Assembly: GCA_020081605.1 (NCBI GenBank)
Contig: JAHREC010000018.1
Location: 6,200,001-6,264,000 of the forward strand
Direction: 5' to 3'
Source of the DNA: Albifimbria verrucaria
Lineage: Eukaryota; Ascomycota; Sordariomycetes; Hypocreales; Stachybotryaceae
DNA: 64,000 bases
The position numbers were made by a program, and so were the translations under genes. Positions 23,514-35,591 of the stretch are shown piece after piece (position 1 is the stretch's first letter; each line of letters opens with the position of its first letter). Under the pieces are notes generated by a model that did not search any database, had not been told where the DNA came from, and saw nothing but the letters and a program-made list of their open reading frames with translations.

Positions 23514-25338
23514 TTAATCAGTCTCATTCGAAGCATGTTCGCTTGCCAACGCTTGATTCTTGCGGCGACGCTTCAACTTATCGTCGACCCATCTAACCAC
23601 TGCCAGCACAAAACCAACTGCCAAAACAGCGATAGCAACGCTGAAACCACGCCTGTAAAGGGGTCTGTCATCACGTCGGAATATCTGGGCGCCATAAATG
23701 CCAGCTATATTAGCATTCATGATAACACTATCAATGTTAGTAGTCGCTCTGGTATGTTTCATCTGTATGAAGTAGAAATTGAAGGAAATTTGGTTTCCTT
23801 ACCCTGCCATAGCAAGAGCTCGCTGTTCGGAATCCTCGCATGTCAACGATAGCCATGCGATATTGAGAGGATGAGAGAAAGTTCCAAAGGTCTGCGTCCA
23901 TACAACGCCAAAGTAGCGGACACCTCTGAGGTTGACACTAGTGAATGCACGGTTCATGATATATCCGAGTAAGTGGCAGAAAAATCCTATAATGACCGTC
24001 TCTCCTCGTTTGTTACTACAAAGAGATTTCGTTAGATCTTGTATCATTGAGGGAAAGAAACATTCCCCTGGATGCAGACACATGACTCACTAGTGATCAG
24101 AGATCCAACTAAAGGTAAAAGACATCGGGACCTGCAAGAATAGACCAACAGCAGCCATCGCGTTACTGGAAAGACTGCCAAATCCGAAACTTGTAACAAT
24201 GGATGGCGCGTAAGTATCGAATGCTCGTTGAGGTCCGTTGTTGGTCAAGGTTATGAGAAAATGAATCCAGATGCGCCAGTTCAAGAACTGAGAATAGATG
24301 TTAGATCACACCGACCGAAGAAAAACTGACAACGAAAAACTTACAGCCCTCTTGAAAGCAGCCAAAGGAATAGTTCTCTTCTTCTTTCCCTTCATGGGAT
24401 CATCAAGTAAAACACGAGTTTGTAAGATGTGCAGTTCACGCTCTGTGAACCAAGAGACCTTTGGCAAAAATGTGCTGTGCGGGTTTCGGAATGAATCCGG
24501 CAGGAAGAAACCGAAGACGAAACCTCCAAGGATGGTGAAGGCACCCATGAGTGTGAACAGCCAGAACCAGCCGGGCTGGCCGCCAACGCCTCGCATATGT
24601 AGAATTCCGTAGGCGAGCAGCTTCGCTGATGCTTGGCCAAGTTGATTGCCGAAATAGAAAATCATAACGCGCTTCGCAGTCTCTGACCGTGTGTACCATG
24701 TCGATAATGTCCATAATCCACCTGGAATGAATCCAGACTCAGTGATTCCAAGGAGAAAGCGAGTTGCGATAAAAGCGCCATAGCTTCGTTGGAAAGACTG
24801 GAACGTGCTAACAATGCCGAAAAGGAACAGTTGCAATGTTAACCATTTGCCGGGCCCGACGCGGTAAAGGATCATATTGGATGGAATTTCGGTAAGGACG
24901 ATGCCGAGCGAAAGCATTTGCTGGCCAACATTGAACTGATCCTGATCAATGCCAACTTCTTCCATGAACTTATCAGTGATGGCATTGGCCATATTTCCTC
25001 GATCCAATTCTAAAGTCGCGTCAGAATAAACGGCTCTATGTCAGACAGATACTCAATCAGGGAATACTTACGCAAACAAAAGAATCCCAGTGTGAGAATA
25101 GGCATTATGATAAGATCAAGCCTACCAAACTTTGTTAGTCCAGCTCAATTGACAGCCCCTTGCCTCCACTACATCGGATATTGATAGTGACTGACTTTCG
25201 CTTTGCCTTTGCCTCCTCCTCCGGACTCCAGTCAACCTGATTGAGGATTGTTCCATCTTCGGAAGATTGTGCGTTGGTGAGCTTCTCATCGGTCGCGATA
25301 TTGGGAGTGTAAACGTCCGCGATCTTGGTGTCCGACAT
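23514..25338 (-). CDS. MFS transporter, Dal5/ACS (anion:cation symporter) family
   Basis: An intact carrier of about 500 residues with five introns, all keeping frame. Hallmarks are LDRGNMANAITDKFMEEVGI in TM1 and its loop, MILYRVGPGKWL with a basic residue after TM2, FIATRFLLGITESGFIPGG, a second cluster QPGWFWLFTLMG, and the C-terminal half from NWRIWIHFL to RRGFSVAIAVLAVGFVL. Such carriers import organic anions such as allantoate, ureidosuccinate, nicotinate, pantothenate or sugar acids at the plasma membrane. The substrate is not deducible. The neighbours on both sides are small secreted proteins and a gene-poor stretch, so no pathway is implied. Confidence 0.93.
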
Positions 25339-27003
25339 CGTTGCGGTGCTTGATGACAGAATGATCGATGGCCGCACTTCTTCGCATAAAACTGGGCCAT
25401 ATCATACTTAAATTTAAGCATAAACAGGGTGGCTCGAGCTTAATCAGCGAAGAGCGATACCGCAGAAGTCTCGTCGTACAACAATCTTTCATCGCGCCTG
25501 TCATGATCTAGCTCACGCCAAGACGCCTCCCACGGCCACCAAGTTGCCAAGACGTTCCATTGCGACCGAGATTATGGCGACATGAGCTAGATGAGTGCTA
25601 AAGACGCGCGTAGACCGGTCTTGGCCTCCCAAATGTCTGCAGACTTGCATCTCGGCTTCTTGATGGCTTAGCATGGGTGGAATGAATGGTGCCCTCGTAT
25701 TGGCTGGAGCTGTGACCATTGCCATATTTCGCCATCGCGCCACTGTATTGTATCATTCTCTCATGCAGGGTAGAATGGTGCTCATCAACCATCGCATTTA
25801 CAGATAGCGAGCTTAAACACCCAGGTAGGTACAGGGATTGGCATTTGTTCGACAAACTGCGACACCGAGACCCGACGCCATGGCTGGCAATCTATTGAGA
25901 GCGTCTTTTTCCTGTGTCACACAACCACTAGGTGCGATCATTACCGGATACGCCGACTTACAGGCATTTCAAAAAGCAATTCAACTGCTTCATCTCTCAA
26001 GACTGACGAGATTTCTAATAGTTTGATCTCTTATTCGCCTCGTGATCTTCCAAGCTGATTTCAGCTTTTCAGCCTCAGCTTAGTCCTAACTTTGGCCGAC
26101 ATCGGTTCCAGAATGAGGCATCATGCTACACTTTTCCTCTGACCTCTATGTCAAAAAATGCGCAAGGCTATCTTCGAGTATGCTCTACACAACTCATTGG
26201 GACACCCGCCCCCTCGGCTCTTGGTTCGTTAAAAGATATTGGCCAATATACATGCAAGAGACTCCTGGTTGCAATCCCCAGTGACTAAGATCAAGAACTT
26301 GAAGTATTTGGCGTCAATGTCGAGAGCTCGGCTTGCCAGACCTTCGTCGATTGGAAACCATCTTGGCCTCGAGTCATTGTGCTGCACCGAATATCCTCAT
26401 AGTACAACGTCCAAGAGCAATTCAGCGTTTCCAGCTTTTAGTCTTGCCAATTCCAATTCAAAATTCTTTCGTCCTTGGTAACCAATATGCATGGTGCGTG
26501 GACAACTAGTCGCCAGCGTCTGCGCGAATATCCAAGCAGAAGGAGAGTGCCATGGCGCAGCTAAGCCCGAGCCAGAACCTCTTAACCCTCTCACAATTGT
26601 AGCCTGCCATGGGTCGCTCAGTTTGAAAGACGCTACCCAATGGCCACCTATGCCACAGGCTTCTTGGTCAGCCCATAATGTGGAAAAGCGAAGGTCCATA
26701 AAAACTGAGGTTTCCACATACGAGCCGTCGGTACTATGATCTCCCGAGTGGATTTGACCGTATGTTTGTCCCACTCGTACCAACAACTGGGGCATTATTT
26801 GTAGCTGTTACGGACCTTGATTATTGCGATGATAAGAGTTTGCAGTGAAGCTGGGATATCAAGTATCATCAATTCTCAGGCAATCCTCTGACTAAACAAC
26901 CCCACTAGTAAACTCCTCCACCACACCCCTCTTTGGTTTCACCTGGCAGGCACAATGCGGCGCAGTCACCACATTGACAAGTCTGTTTAATATTCATTCC
27001 AAC
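25339..27003. other. Gene-poor stretch between divergent genes
   Basis: This is the shared upstream region of the MFS gene (minus) and the glutaminyl-tRNA synthetase gene (plus). A minus-strand ORF at 26397-26795 encodes 132 residues that I cannot relate to any family. It overlaps a similar-sized plus-strand ORF, so I do not call it. Confidence 0.4.
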
Positions 27004-29258
27004 ATGGCCGAAGGAACAGCTGAAATCACTGAAGCTGTTGTGAAGCTTGTCCTTGACGACGAAACTGGAGAGTGGGTGTCGCGAAATGAGTTGAAGAAGC
27101 GAACCCAAAAGCGTGCGAAAAGGCCGCGAAAACCGCACGTGTTCATGAGGCAGGTGAGGGCGTGGAGAAGACACCTGCTGCTAGGAAGCCTGTTCCAAAG
27201 AATTCCGAGCCTCAGATAGACCCTGATTCTATGTTCAAACAAGGCTTTCTTGCTGAAATCTTCAACGAGCGGTCTGTGAAACCGGTGATCACACGTTTCC
27301 CTCCCGAGCCGAACGGCTACTTGCATCTCGGGCTTGCAAAGGCCATTGCGGTTGACTTTGGATTTGCTCGATATCACGGAGGTCAAACGGCGAGAAATCT
27401 CCTGTTCGTGTAGATATGTTGGCGTTCACTAACGCTATGTAGATCCTCAGGTAGGTGATGGCCGGAGCTCGTACTGAAGGCTTTCTGTAATAATCCATGA
27501 CCAAGGTTCGACGATACAAACCCCGACGAAGAGGAAGAAGTTTATTTCGAATGGATTCTCAAAATTATCAAGTGGCTTGGTCGGTCAGATCGAATATGAC
27601 GAGTAGTGAAGGGTTGTTGACCTTTAGTGACACAGGCTTCGAACCCAACGCTGTTACGCATTCCAGCGACCATTTTCAACGACTTTATGAGCTCGCCCAA
27701 GAGCTCATCAAAAGAGGAAAAGCCTATGTGTGCCACTGTAATGAGGCAGAAATCAAGCTTCAGCGAGGTGGAAAGGACGGTAAAGAGGGTCCCCGATTTC
27801 GATGCAAACACGCCAAGCAAGATGTTCAGACAAATCTGGATAAGTTCCAAGACATGCATGATGGCAAATATGAGCCACAAGCAGCTTTTCTCCGCATGAA
27901 ACAAGACATTGAGAGCGGCAATCCTCAGACGTGGGATCTGGCTGCATACCGTATCCCCAAAAGCAGAAACGACATGTTCGTGCCCCCGAATGGAAGATCT
28001 TTCCTACATATGACTTCACGCATTGTCTTTGCGACAGTTTTGAAGGTGTCACGCACAGTCTTTGCACTACGGAATTTATTCTTTCCAGGAAAGTTACGAA
28101 TGGCTTAACAAAAGCCTCGAGGTCTATGAGCCAATGCAACGTGAATTTGGTAAGTTTCATTTTTGTATCCTCAAGACTACTTTCTTTACTTGCAGATGAA
28201 AAGACGCCGAAAGCATCGATCTAGTATTTGCCGTTCTGTTACTTATAGACGATTAGGAAGGCTAAATGTCAGCGGAACCATCATGAGCAAAAGAGCCCTG
28301 CGACAATTAGTAGAGCAAGGCATTGTTCGCGGATGGGACGACCCCGTCTTTATACCTTGATCGCTATTCGTCGCCGAGGAGTACCTCCTGGTGCAATACT
28401 GTGCTTCATCAACGAACTTGGTGTTACAACCAACAGGACTGTCATTCAAATTGCCCGGTTTGAGCAGAGTGTTCGACGGTATCTGGAGTATACAGTACCT
28501 CGTCTCATGCTTGTTCTCGACCCAATTCCGCTTGTGATAACGGACCTTGAGAATTCAATTGATGTTGACATGCCGTTTTCACCAAAAGATAATAGCTTTG
28601 GTTCTCACAAGGTCCGCCTGACCAAAACAATTTACATTGATCGCTCCGACTTTCGTACAGTAGACAGCAAGGATTATTATCGATTGGCACCAGGAAAGGT
28701 TGTCGGTCTTCTCCATGCTCCTTTCCCGGTCAAAGCGCTGTCTTTCTCTGTGGATGAGTCGACCGGTTTAGTGACTAGCATACAAGGAGTTTTTGAAAAA
28801 GAGACCAAACCGAAGACTTACATTCAATGGGTCCCTGAGGGATCCCTTGAGGTCGAAGCACGTGTCTACTCGCCTCTTTTCCGCTCCGAGGATCCCTCAT
28901 TGGTGGAAGGCGGATTTCTGAACGATATCAACCCTGACAGCGAGACCGTCCATCGTAATGCCTTGCTTGAGCAGGGTTTCACTGAAGTCCGTCAAAGGGC
29001 ACCATGGCCAGCAACCGCTGGTGAAACTGAGGGTGAATCAGGTCCTGAAAGTGTTCGATTCCAAGCCTTGCGTGTTGGCTATTTTGTAAGTTCTTGATGC
29101 CTTGCTTCTTTGCAGCTGCCTCACGGCACAGTTATGTGTGAGTGAGAATAATTTACTGATAGATGTAGGCTGTGGATTCTGATAGTTCCGATGGGAAGAT
29201 AGTTCTCAACCGTATAGTATCTTTGAAAGAGGATTCTGGGAAGAAGCTGCTTTCTTAG
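27004..29258 (+). CDS. GLN4: Glutaminyl-tRNA synthetase (class I), many frame breaks
   Basis: A cytosolic glutaminyl-tRNA synthetase charging tRNA-Gln with glutamine. The catalytic core reads [38 protein letters not shown], then [18 protein letters not shown] and [12 protein letters not shown] (KMSKS-like loop). The anticodon-binding barrels end with [13 protein letters not shown]. Introns include a GC-AG intron (27390-27442), an 8-nt exon (27443-27450), one ending just before GCTTCGAACC near 27636, one from about 28151 to 28247, and one near the 3' end. Four single-base deletions break the frame (27118-27121, 27959-27962, 28088-28089, 28342-28345), all in homopolymers. The HIGH motif reads HLGL, losing the second catalytic His by one substitution. 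Because the gene is essential, I suspect sequence errors, but a decayed second copy is possible. Confidence 0.93.
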
Positions 29259-29727
29259 GTGTTGAGCTGGGTCTCGCGTATTTAGAGTGGTTATTGTTTG
29301 TCAACCTCGTTCGACCACGGAGACTTGCTGTTATCACGGTGGCTATGTGGCCACTGAAGACGTCTGCCTAGAACATCAAAGTACTTGTACCCCAATAGTT
29401 TTACTTCAATTCACCTTCCCCATATTTTTCACAGCGTCCATGAATCTCAAGAGCTTGCAAGCAGCTGAAGCGACACGCATCGGAAGGATCAAATGCTCGA
29501 GTTTGTCAGCTCGGACGTGTTCCCCATGAGTCATCTTGAGATTGGCACAGGGAGCCTCTCAAATCCGATTGCGTTTTACATAGAACTCGCATGTCTGTAC
29601 GTGCATGAGAAATTATTAATTCTTGTGAATTCCGTCGACGACCATGTTGTGTGCATGCATCCATTTTCTTGAGTGTTGATAACCTCATACTGCACTGATA
29701 CTAGCTAGATAGAGTAACCAACAAGAA
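29259..29727. other. Convergent intergenic region
   Basis: This lies between the 3' ends of the synthetase and FSH1 genes. No gene was supported. Confidence 0.4.
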
Positions 29728-30494
29728 TTACCACCACATCATATCTACATCGTCTGCGATGTCTAGAATGTGCTTTACTATAATGTCTACATCCGGCTTA
29801 CCCACTGCCACTCTGTGGCCTCCATCCCACTCATGCACACGCACAGTTCCTTTCTTAAAGTACTTTTCCATGAACATTCTATGGTCCTCCACGTCTGGGT
29901 CCTGTTTACCCAGAACATGTAGCGTTGGTGCAGACAGGACATGGTCGCCTTCATTCTTCTCCGGGTAGTCGTTGAAGTCGGTTGCAAACCCGCCCGCACC
30001 ATCTATATACCGCTCGGGCAGAGGGTACCGAGTGTCAAGATGCAAAAATGGCGCCAGCCCTGCCATGGAAACCGCAAAGCGAAAGTTGGTCAGAGGTTTG
30101 AGGCCCTTCCTCTGAGCTTGCTCTTGCATCCAGAGGAGGTTAGCAGCAATCTTGGCGCCTTGTGAGAAGCCAAATGTTCCTGCCCAGGGCCCCGTGCCGT
30201 GGTCTTTTCTCATGGCAGTCAAGATAGTGTCCATGACCGTCTTGGCCGCTACCTCATCAGGGATAATCTCCTGCTCTGGCAACCAACGTAGCCATCGATA
30301 GAACGGACCCATGTCGCCATAGACCTGTGCAATTGCCTCGTGCGGGGTAGCGGTGAACGGCCCGTTAACAAAAACGAAGCGGAAATAGGGTCGCAGGCCG
30401 GCTATAATAGCGCGGGACTGTATTGCAAGAATATCAGCATTTGTGCCGCCGCCGTGAAAGCAAAGGATGCGGGGAGGGTGAGGTCTTCGCTCAT
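29728..30494 (-). CDS. FSH1-family serine hydrolase
   Basis: An alpha/beta hydrolase of about 255 residues in the FSH1 (DUF341) family. It has the opening RILCFHGGGTNADIL, nucleophile elbow GTFGFSQGAKIAANLL with the catalytic Ser, acid residue region LHVLGKQDPDVEDHRMF (Asp), and catalytic His in VHEWDGGHRVAV. The start is ATG 30494 (MSEDLTLP), which needs one extra C in the CCCC run at 30471-30474 (coding strand) to enter the main frame. The longer upstream reading has no ATG. Family members are broad esterases or thioesterases; some release polyketides. No PKS is nearby, so a metabolic role cannot be assigned. Confidence 0.9.
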
Positions 30495-31384
30495 GGTATT
30501 CGAGAATGATGCTCAGGTTTTTTGCTCTTGTGTATGATGTCGTGCATGAGTTGAGAGAAAGGGTCTCAATGTAGAATGCTGAACTGGTGCTGAAGTAATT
30601 GCGGGCACTCCTCAGTACAGTAAGACAACCCAGCAATTGGACCCGGAAAGTGGCTCTCTACGCCTGATAACGGAGCATGCAGGGTCAGTGGCTTGGAGCT
30701 CCTTGGTTCGTCGGAGATCGAACACTGATTTGGTAATCCGAATGAGCAACTCCTGGGTGAAAAGAAGACTGGAGGCCTTGGAAGGCCCTACTATGACTGG
30801 CATTTCATCAGAGAAAGGCGGGATCTAGAGCGAACAGACTTGGAACATAGTTCAGTGGATACCAGGACAAATGACTATTGCATGATCTAGTACTACGCCT
30901 GGTTTTTGCCGTAGCGTTTTTTTACCTCCAATATTGCCTAATAATGATGGGGTTGATTTAATCAGGAATTCCAGAATACGCCTACCTTGAAAGCAACAGT
31001 AGAGCCAGAGTATCTTTAAAAAGAGTCCAAATTGTTCTGATAGAATCCTTGAAATATACCTTGAGTTAAAACCTTGTTGACCTTTAAACCGTGTGTCATA
31101 ACTCCTCCGAATGCATCTCCAGGTGGCTCTTGCGGTCACCTTGGCGGCAAACCCCTGAGGGCAGTTTTGACATTGGGCTCGCCGACGAAGCATTCAGCAG
31201 TTATATGCATATGGCTCCGCCATTATCCACAATGGTTGAACCAACTTTCCTGTCTTATTACTGCATCTTGAGACTCTGAGTACAGAACTCAGTTACTGGA
31301 TCTATGTTACTGGGCCTGTGCCACTAAAACCTCCACGGGCGGCAATTCTCTCTCCTAAATAGAATCCTCGAAATGCAACATTTC
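30495..31384. other. Intergenic region
   Basis: No supported gene. A minus-strand ORF at 30852-31193 has no recognisable content. Confidence 0.4.
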
Positions 31385-32075
31385 TCAGGACCACATTTCT
31401 ATTCGAAGCGTCTGCATCCATATGAAGTAGTTTGGAAGCTCCTCCAGGATCTCGGCGATGTACGCGTGCCAGTCGTTCTCCCAAGTCCTGATAGCATACA
31501 TTGTGGCAGCATACTCCCAGTATGAAGGATACCAACCAGACGTTACCTAATCAAGAATCACCACAGTATTCTCGGGCGTAATCATAACATTCTTACGCCG
31601 TAGATCATTGTGTGTAAATACAGGGCTCCTGCTCCCTTGAGGATCCTTGGAAGCACCCTGCGATAAAAATTAACTCTGTGTTGTGCTGATTCACCGCTAT
31701 CATGTAGGTATTTCTCTAGGATACCATTCAACAATTCCCGTTCTGTATCAAATGAAGAATCGATAGCAGGGAATGGCTCTGGCATCCAGAAGATATCATC
31801 TCGTAGTTTAGACCCATCCAAGCTCCCAAAATGACCTGGATGGGGTAAATTACGGAGAGACTGTGGGAGGGGCTCTGGGAGGCTCTCGGGATGCGCGCTG
31901 AAAAGAAGCTCAAACGCTGATGGTGCGGGGATTGGGCGAAGGGGGAGGAGGAGGAGGAGGAGGAGACGGAGATGACGATTAAGACATAGGATACCACAGG
32001 TGCAGACCTTGTTGAGACCAGACTAACCTCGCTATAGTGGATAAGTATCCAGACCTTTTCGGTTCTGAGATCCAT
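31385..32075 (-). pseudogene. Remnant of an APH-like phosphotransferase
   Basis: The C-terminal half of a fungal phosphotransferase-enzyme-family (aminoglycoside/choline-kinase-like) protein. Visible parts are FGSLDGSKLRDDIFW, the helix FDTERELLNGILEKYL, the catalytic loop FTHNDLRRKNVMI (HxD as HND with a downstream Asn), and SGWYPSYWEYAATMYA. The DFG-equivalent reads VILD followed by TAG (31547-31549) and Val, where the family has D-W-E. That is two substitutions, so it is real decay and not a run-length error. One base is also missing in GCCC near 31623-31625. The N-terminal lobe of about 100 residues was not found upstream. Such enzymes phosphorylate small molecules in the cytosol; this copy is probably inactive. 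Confidence 0.7.
31944..31964. repeat. (GGA)7 microsatellite
   Basis: Seven perfect GGA units lie within what appears to be an intron of the phosphotransferase remnant. Confidence 0.8.
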
Positions 32076-32731
32076 TATTGATTTTGAGTTGAGCGTGCAG
32101 TTGGTCTTGGGGTAAGCTCAAAATCCACCTGATCCCAAATGAATGCGTATCAAGGGTGGGTAGATACATAGGCCAGGTGAACAGAGATGTGCAGAGCTAA
32201 GCTGACATTGAACTAAGCATGAGAACACCTGAATTTACCCTAAGCAAAACCGAGGATGCCTTATATGTAATAAGCATGATATCTTGAGAGCGTCTGGTTT
32301 GGGGTGTTATTATTGAAAGTACTGTTTGTTCATAGCCAATAGCCAGTAGGGAATTTGTGTTCATTCCCACATGATGACTGTAATCTTTACACTGAGACCT
32401 CCTGTGTGTTGAAAGTTGGCCTGGCCTATTGCTTCCTAAATAAGATGATGTTGAGAGGATTAAAAATTGCAGAGGGTGCAATCTTTTGATAGCATGGTAC
32501 ATGAATATGTAGCAAATTAGCGTCTACAAGGCTATCATCACGGGACTGCGGGTTAAATAACTGCTGAATGGTCAACCCTTCTCTGGAATTCAGCCCCCTT
32601 CAGCCTTTGATTGCAACAATTGAGTGACGCACATCTCACCACGAACTCAGTCTTCCATCTTAGTCGAACGATATAGTTAATGTCAACAGGTAGAGCACGT
32701 TTGGTGACATACGAGATTATTGACTTTACCA
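32076..32731. other. Divergent intergenic region
   Basis: No gene was supported. A minus ORF at 32197-32502 looks spurious. Confidence 0.35.
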
Positions 32732-34913
32732 ATGAGACGACTTGTGAGACGTTTCGTGCAGCGTATCAAAAATGGCGATCAGGATCCAACTGAAGCGAAG
32801 GCGCCTGCTCCATTACCAAGCCCAGGTCCGGACATCTCCACACCAAGCGACACATCAAACACTGATCTATTTCAATATCAACCTTTAAGCTCTTCCTCGT
32901 CCTTCAGAATCCTTCATCTCCGGCGCGAGCTCGCTGATGGAGGTAGTGGAGGATACCGGGATTTACCGCTGTACGGATCGCTCCTTGAGGCATCATTCAC
33001 AAATCACCCAAATTACTTTGCTCTCTCTTACTGCTGGGGTGATCCCACCCTTAATGACGAGATCAATATCGATGGCCGGGTTTTACATATTACTTCCAGC
33101 TGTGGTTTGGCGTTGCGACGTATGCTGCGGGGAAAATGGAGCGGTTGATCTGGGTCGACTCCATATGCATCAACCAAGCTACTTCATCAGAGGCTCTGGC
33201 TGAACGCGGCCGCCAGGTTGCGGTGATGGACGAGATTTATAGAAATGCGGAACAGGTCAATGTACATCTAGGAGAGGGAGATGAAGCATCAGATGCAGCC
33301 TGTGAGGCTTTAAAAGCCTTGTCCAGCCCTACCTTGGAGCAAAGATGCCAGGGCCGCAGCAGGAAGATTCACGAAGACAATACGAGGCATTAGCAGATGA
33401 AATCCTAAGTCAACTCCACGTAGCCCGATTGTCTATAGATATCTGGAATGGCTAACATGATCAATCAGAATCCACCCCTGAGTACCCTTATGGTAAATTG
33501 CATGGAGTTTTTCGCCTCCCTTGGTTCAGACGATGTTGGGTAGGTCAACCATTTAGCCTGTCTCACTGTTCTTAGACAACTAACACGGCTGGAATCTGCC
33601 AGGTCATTCAAGAAGTTGCTCTTGGCCGCAAAGTTTTCTTCTATTGTGGAAAGCACCTCATGCATATGAAAACTGTGGTTATCGGTGCAGATTTCACAAG
33701 ACTTCCATACTCAAAAGCCTACTCCGAGACAATGGCCTTTCATTGGAAGTCGTATATAGACTACCATGATGCCCTTAATGAATTCATCCGTCGAAAAGAT
33801 GAGGGCGAACCCATTTCAAACTTCGGGTTGACACTTTCAACAGTGCTCTTACTACCAGCCCTATCATTCGAGGCGACTCGGCCAGAAGACAAGATTTACG
33901 CCTTGTATGGCTTGTGTAAGAGATTTGGTTTTCAGGTAGAAACGCCTGATTATCAGAAGTCCGTGGCGGTAGTCTATAGAGAGGCAGCCTCCGCAATTAT
34001 AAATTGTGAACAAGGGCTCAATATCTTGCATATTGTCACCGAGTCATCTGGTTGGGAAACGTTAGATTTGCCATCATGGGTGCCTAACTTCTCTGGGTGT
34101 CTGCGCAACTGGTCGCCTTCGAACCCTCCACACATGTGTGTTGGGGCAGCCGAAGATCCTAGAGTCTCTGGAAATAGCTGCTACGAGTATTTCCTGGAGC
34201 CAGGTGCAAGCAGGCTGATGGCGAAGGGACGCCGGCTCGGGGTTGTGCTGGCATCTGGATTACCTTGCATGACTGATAACTCCACAAGTCTGATTGGGGA
34301 CCCAAGCAAGCCAAGTGTTCAATACGTCGGTGCTTTACTGGAAAGCATTGGCACTTGGTACGATATATCGACTCGCATCTACCCTGACACTGATGGTACA
34401 ATGGCCATGCAGGCCATGGTACGCACTTTAATCTTGGCTCGGGATTCAGCAAAAGCTCCGGGTCAAACACTGATGACATTTGACGATTTATTCAATCACC
34501 TTTCCGTGCTTGTCAATGTCTCCAAAGGGAGAAGGAATAAAGAGGCATATTACCAACCACTGATATTGAAGGCCCCAGGCGACAACGTGACTGAGGTCTT
34601 CGCTGGCGGCGAATTTTTGGTCAGCGCCAATATGCAGCGCGTAATCCTGCAAATATTCAATATGAGCTGGAAGACCTTGCTACACGTTGCTGGCGATTGG
34701 TCAAGTGATGGTAACCGGTTAGCAATTGGAACATACACGGTGAGACCTGATGACCAGGTTGTGGTCTTGTCTGGGAGCCCAACAGCGGCTGTGCTACGCC
34801 CTTTCCAGGATGGTTTCCGCTATATCGGCCCAGCTTCTGTATATGGGGTTATGGATGGTGAATTCTGGGCCGCCGGGACTGAGACTGATGATGAGTGGTT
34901 CACTTTGATCTAG
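32732..34913 (+). CDS. HET-domain (heterokaryon incompatibility) protein
   Basis: The start is ATG 32732 (MRRLVRRFVQ), after a non-ATG extension. The HET domain contains NHPNYFALSYCWGDP, then LIWVDSICINQATSSEALAE, QVAVMDEIYRNAEQVNVHLG, LHGVFRLPWFRRCWVIQEVA and the family-like ATRPEDKIYALYGL. The C-terminal part from about residue 380 resembles the usual variable tail. Introns end just before the ESTPEYPYGKLHG segment (acceptor near 33471) and at the CW/VIQEV junction (about 33540-33602). Two single-base deletions shift the frame (AAAA at 33133-33136, GG at 33336-33337). HET proteins trigger cell death after fusion of genetically different hyphae. The trigger partner is unknown. Confidence 0.9.
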
Positions 34914-35554
34914 AGTAGATGCTTAAGATTGACAGTTTTGATCACTGGACAGATCAATAAGGCCCAACTCGTATAGTTAGTTGGATCTCGATATCTAGTT
35001 CTAGTTCACGATCTACATGCAACATCCAAGCGTCAGAAACAAATGCCGAGGGCGGGATGGCAGAGGTGCCGGTTACTGGTAATCATCTAACCAAAAGCGC
35101 ACAGCCACCGACATATGTCAAAAAAGCCTATGCCAAGCTTTGCGGAGGCGAGCCCACCGGCGCGGCGTGCCGGTCATGATGGAGGCTCCCTGGTCCCAAG
35201 GCGGGCGGATTTCATGTCTAACCGAGCCAATGGACAATCCACAAATCAAGAGCTATAAGCCAATGCTCCCAAGACGGACGGACCTATGGGGCAACAAGTT
35301 GATGGGGAGTCCACAAATCGGACTACACGAAGTCTGTGGAAACCAAACATAAGCATAACTTTTGTATGTCGGTAGAAGATTTCGTGGAGTGGAGGTTCAT
35401 TAAACTACGTGATCACTGTATGTTTTGCTGCACAATACAGTAATCGATGTGTGGCTTCCAATGGCTATAAAAGCAGCGCAACCCTCGACAATCATGGACA
35501 TCCCATGAGCTTCGACAGCATACACCATTCGCTCTCAATCTGTGGTTCGCAAAC
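34914..35554. other. Promoter region of the AA9 gene
   Basis: No gene. Two CCAAT boxes (near 35227 and 35260) and a TATA box (35466-35472) precede the LPMO gene. Two short upstream ATGs follow the TATA box. Confidence 0.5.
35466..35472 (+). promoter_or_regulatory. TATA box of the AA9 gene
   Basis: TATAAAA stands 83 nt before the ATG at 35555, in a typical position for a strongly expressed, inducible fungal gene. Confidence 0.6.
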
Positions 35555-35591
35555 ATGGTCAGTCTCAAGGGTGTGGCAGTTGCGCTTCTAA
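35505..35591 (+). promoter_or_regulatory. Upstream ORF overlapping the AA9 start
   Basis: A 28-codon ORF starts at ATG 35505 and runs through the AA9 ATG (35555) in another frame, ending at TAA 35589-35591. It is preceded by a 4-codon ORF (35494-35508). Both count only if transcription starts upstream of them, which the TATA position makes borderline. Confidence 0.4.

Noticed and set aside
26397..26795. 132-residue minus-strand ORF as a gene
   Set aside because: No recognisable motif, no plausible neighbouring exons, and a similar-sized ORF overlaps on the other strand.
29728..30494. FSH1 hydrolase as part of a polyketide cluster
   Set aside because: No PKS, NRPS or tailoring genes are within the window; the neighbours are a tRNA synthetase and a decayed kinase.
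30495..30636. N-terminal extension of the FSH1 hydrolase
   Set aside because: The extended frame has no ATG, whereas ATG 30494 gives a family-like N-terminus after one run-length correction.
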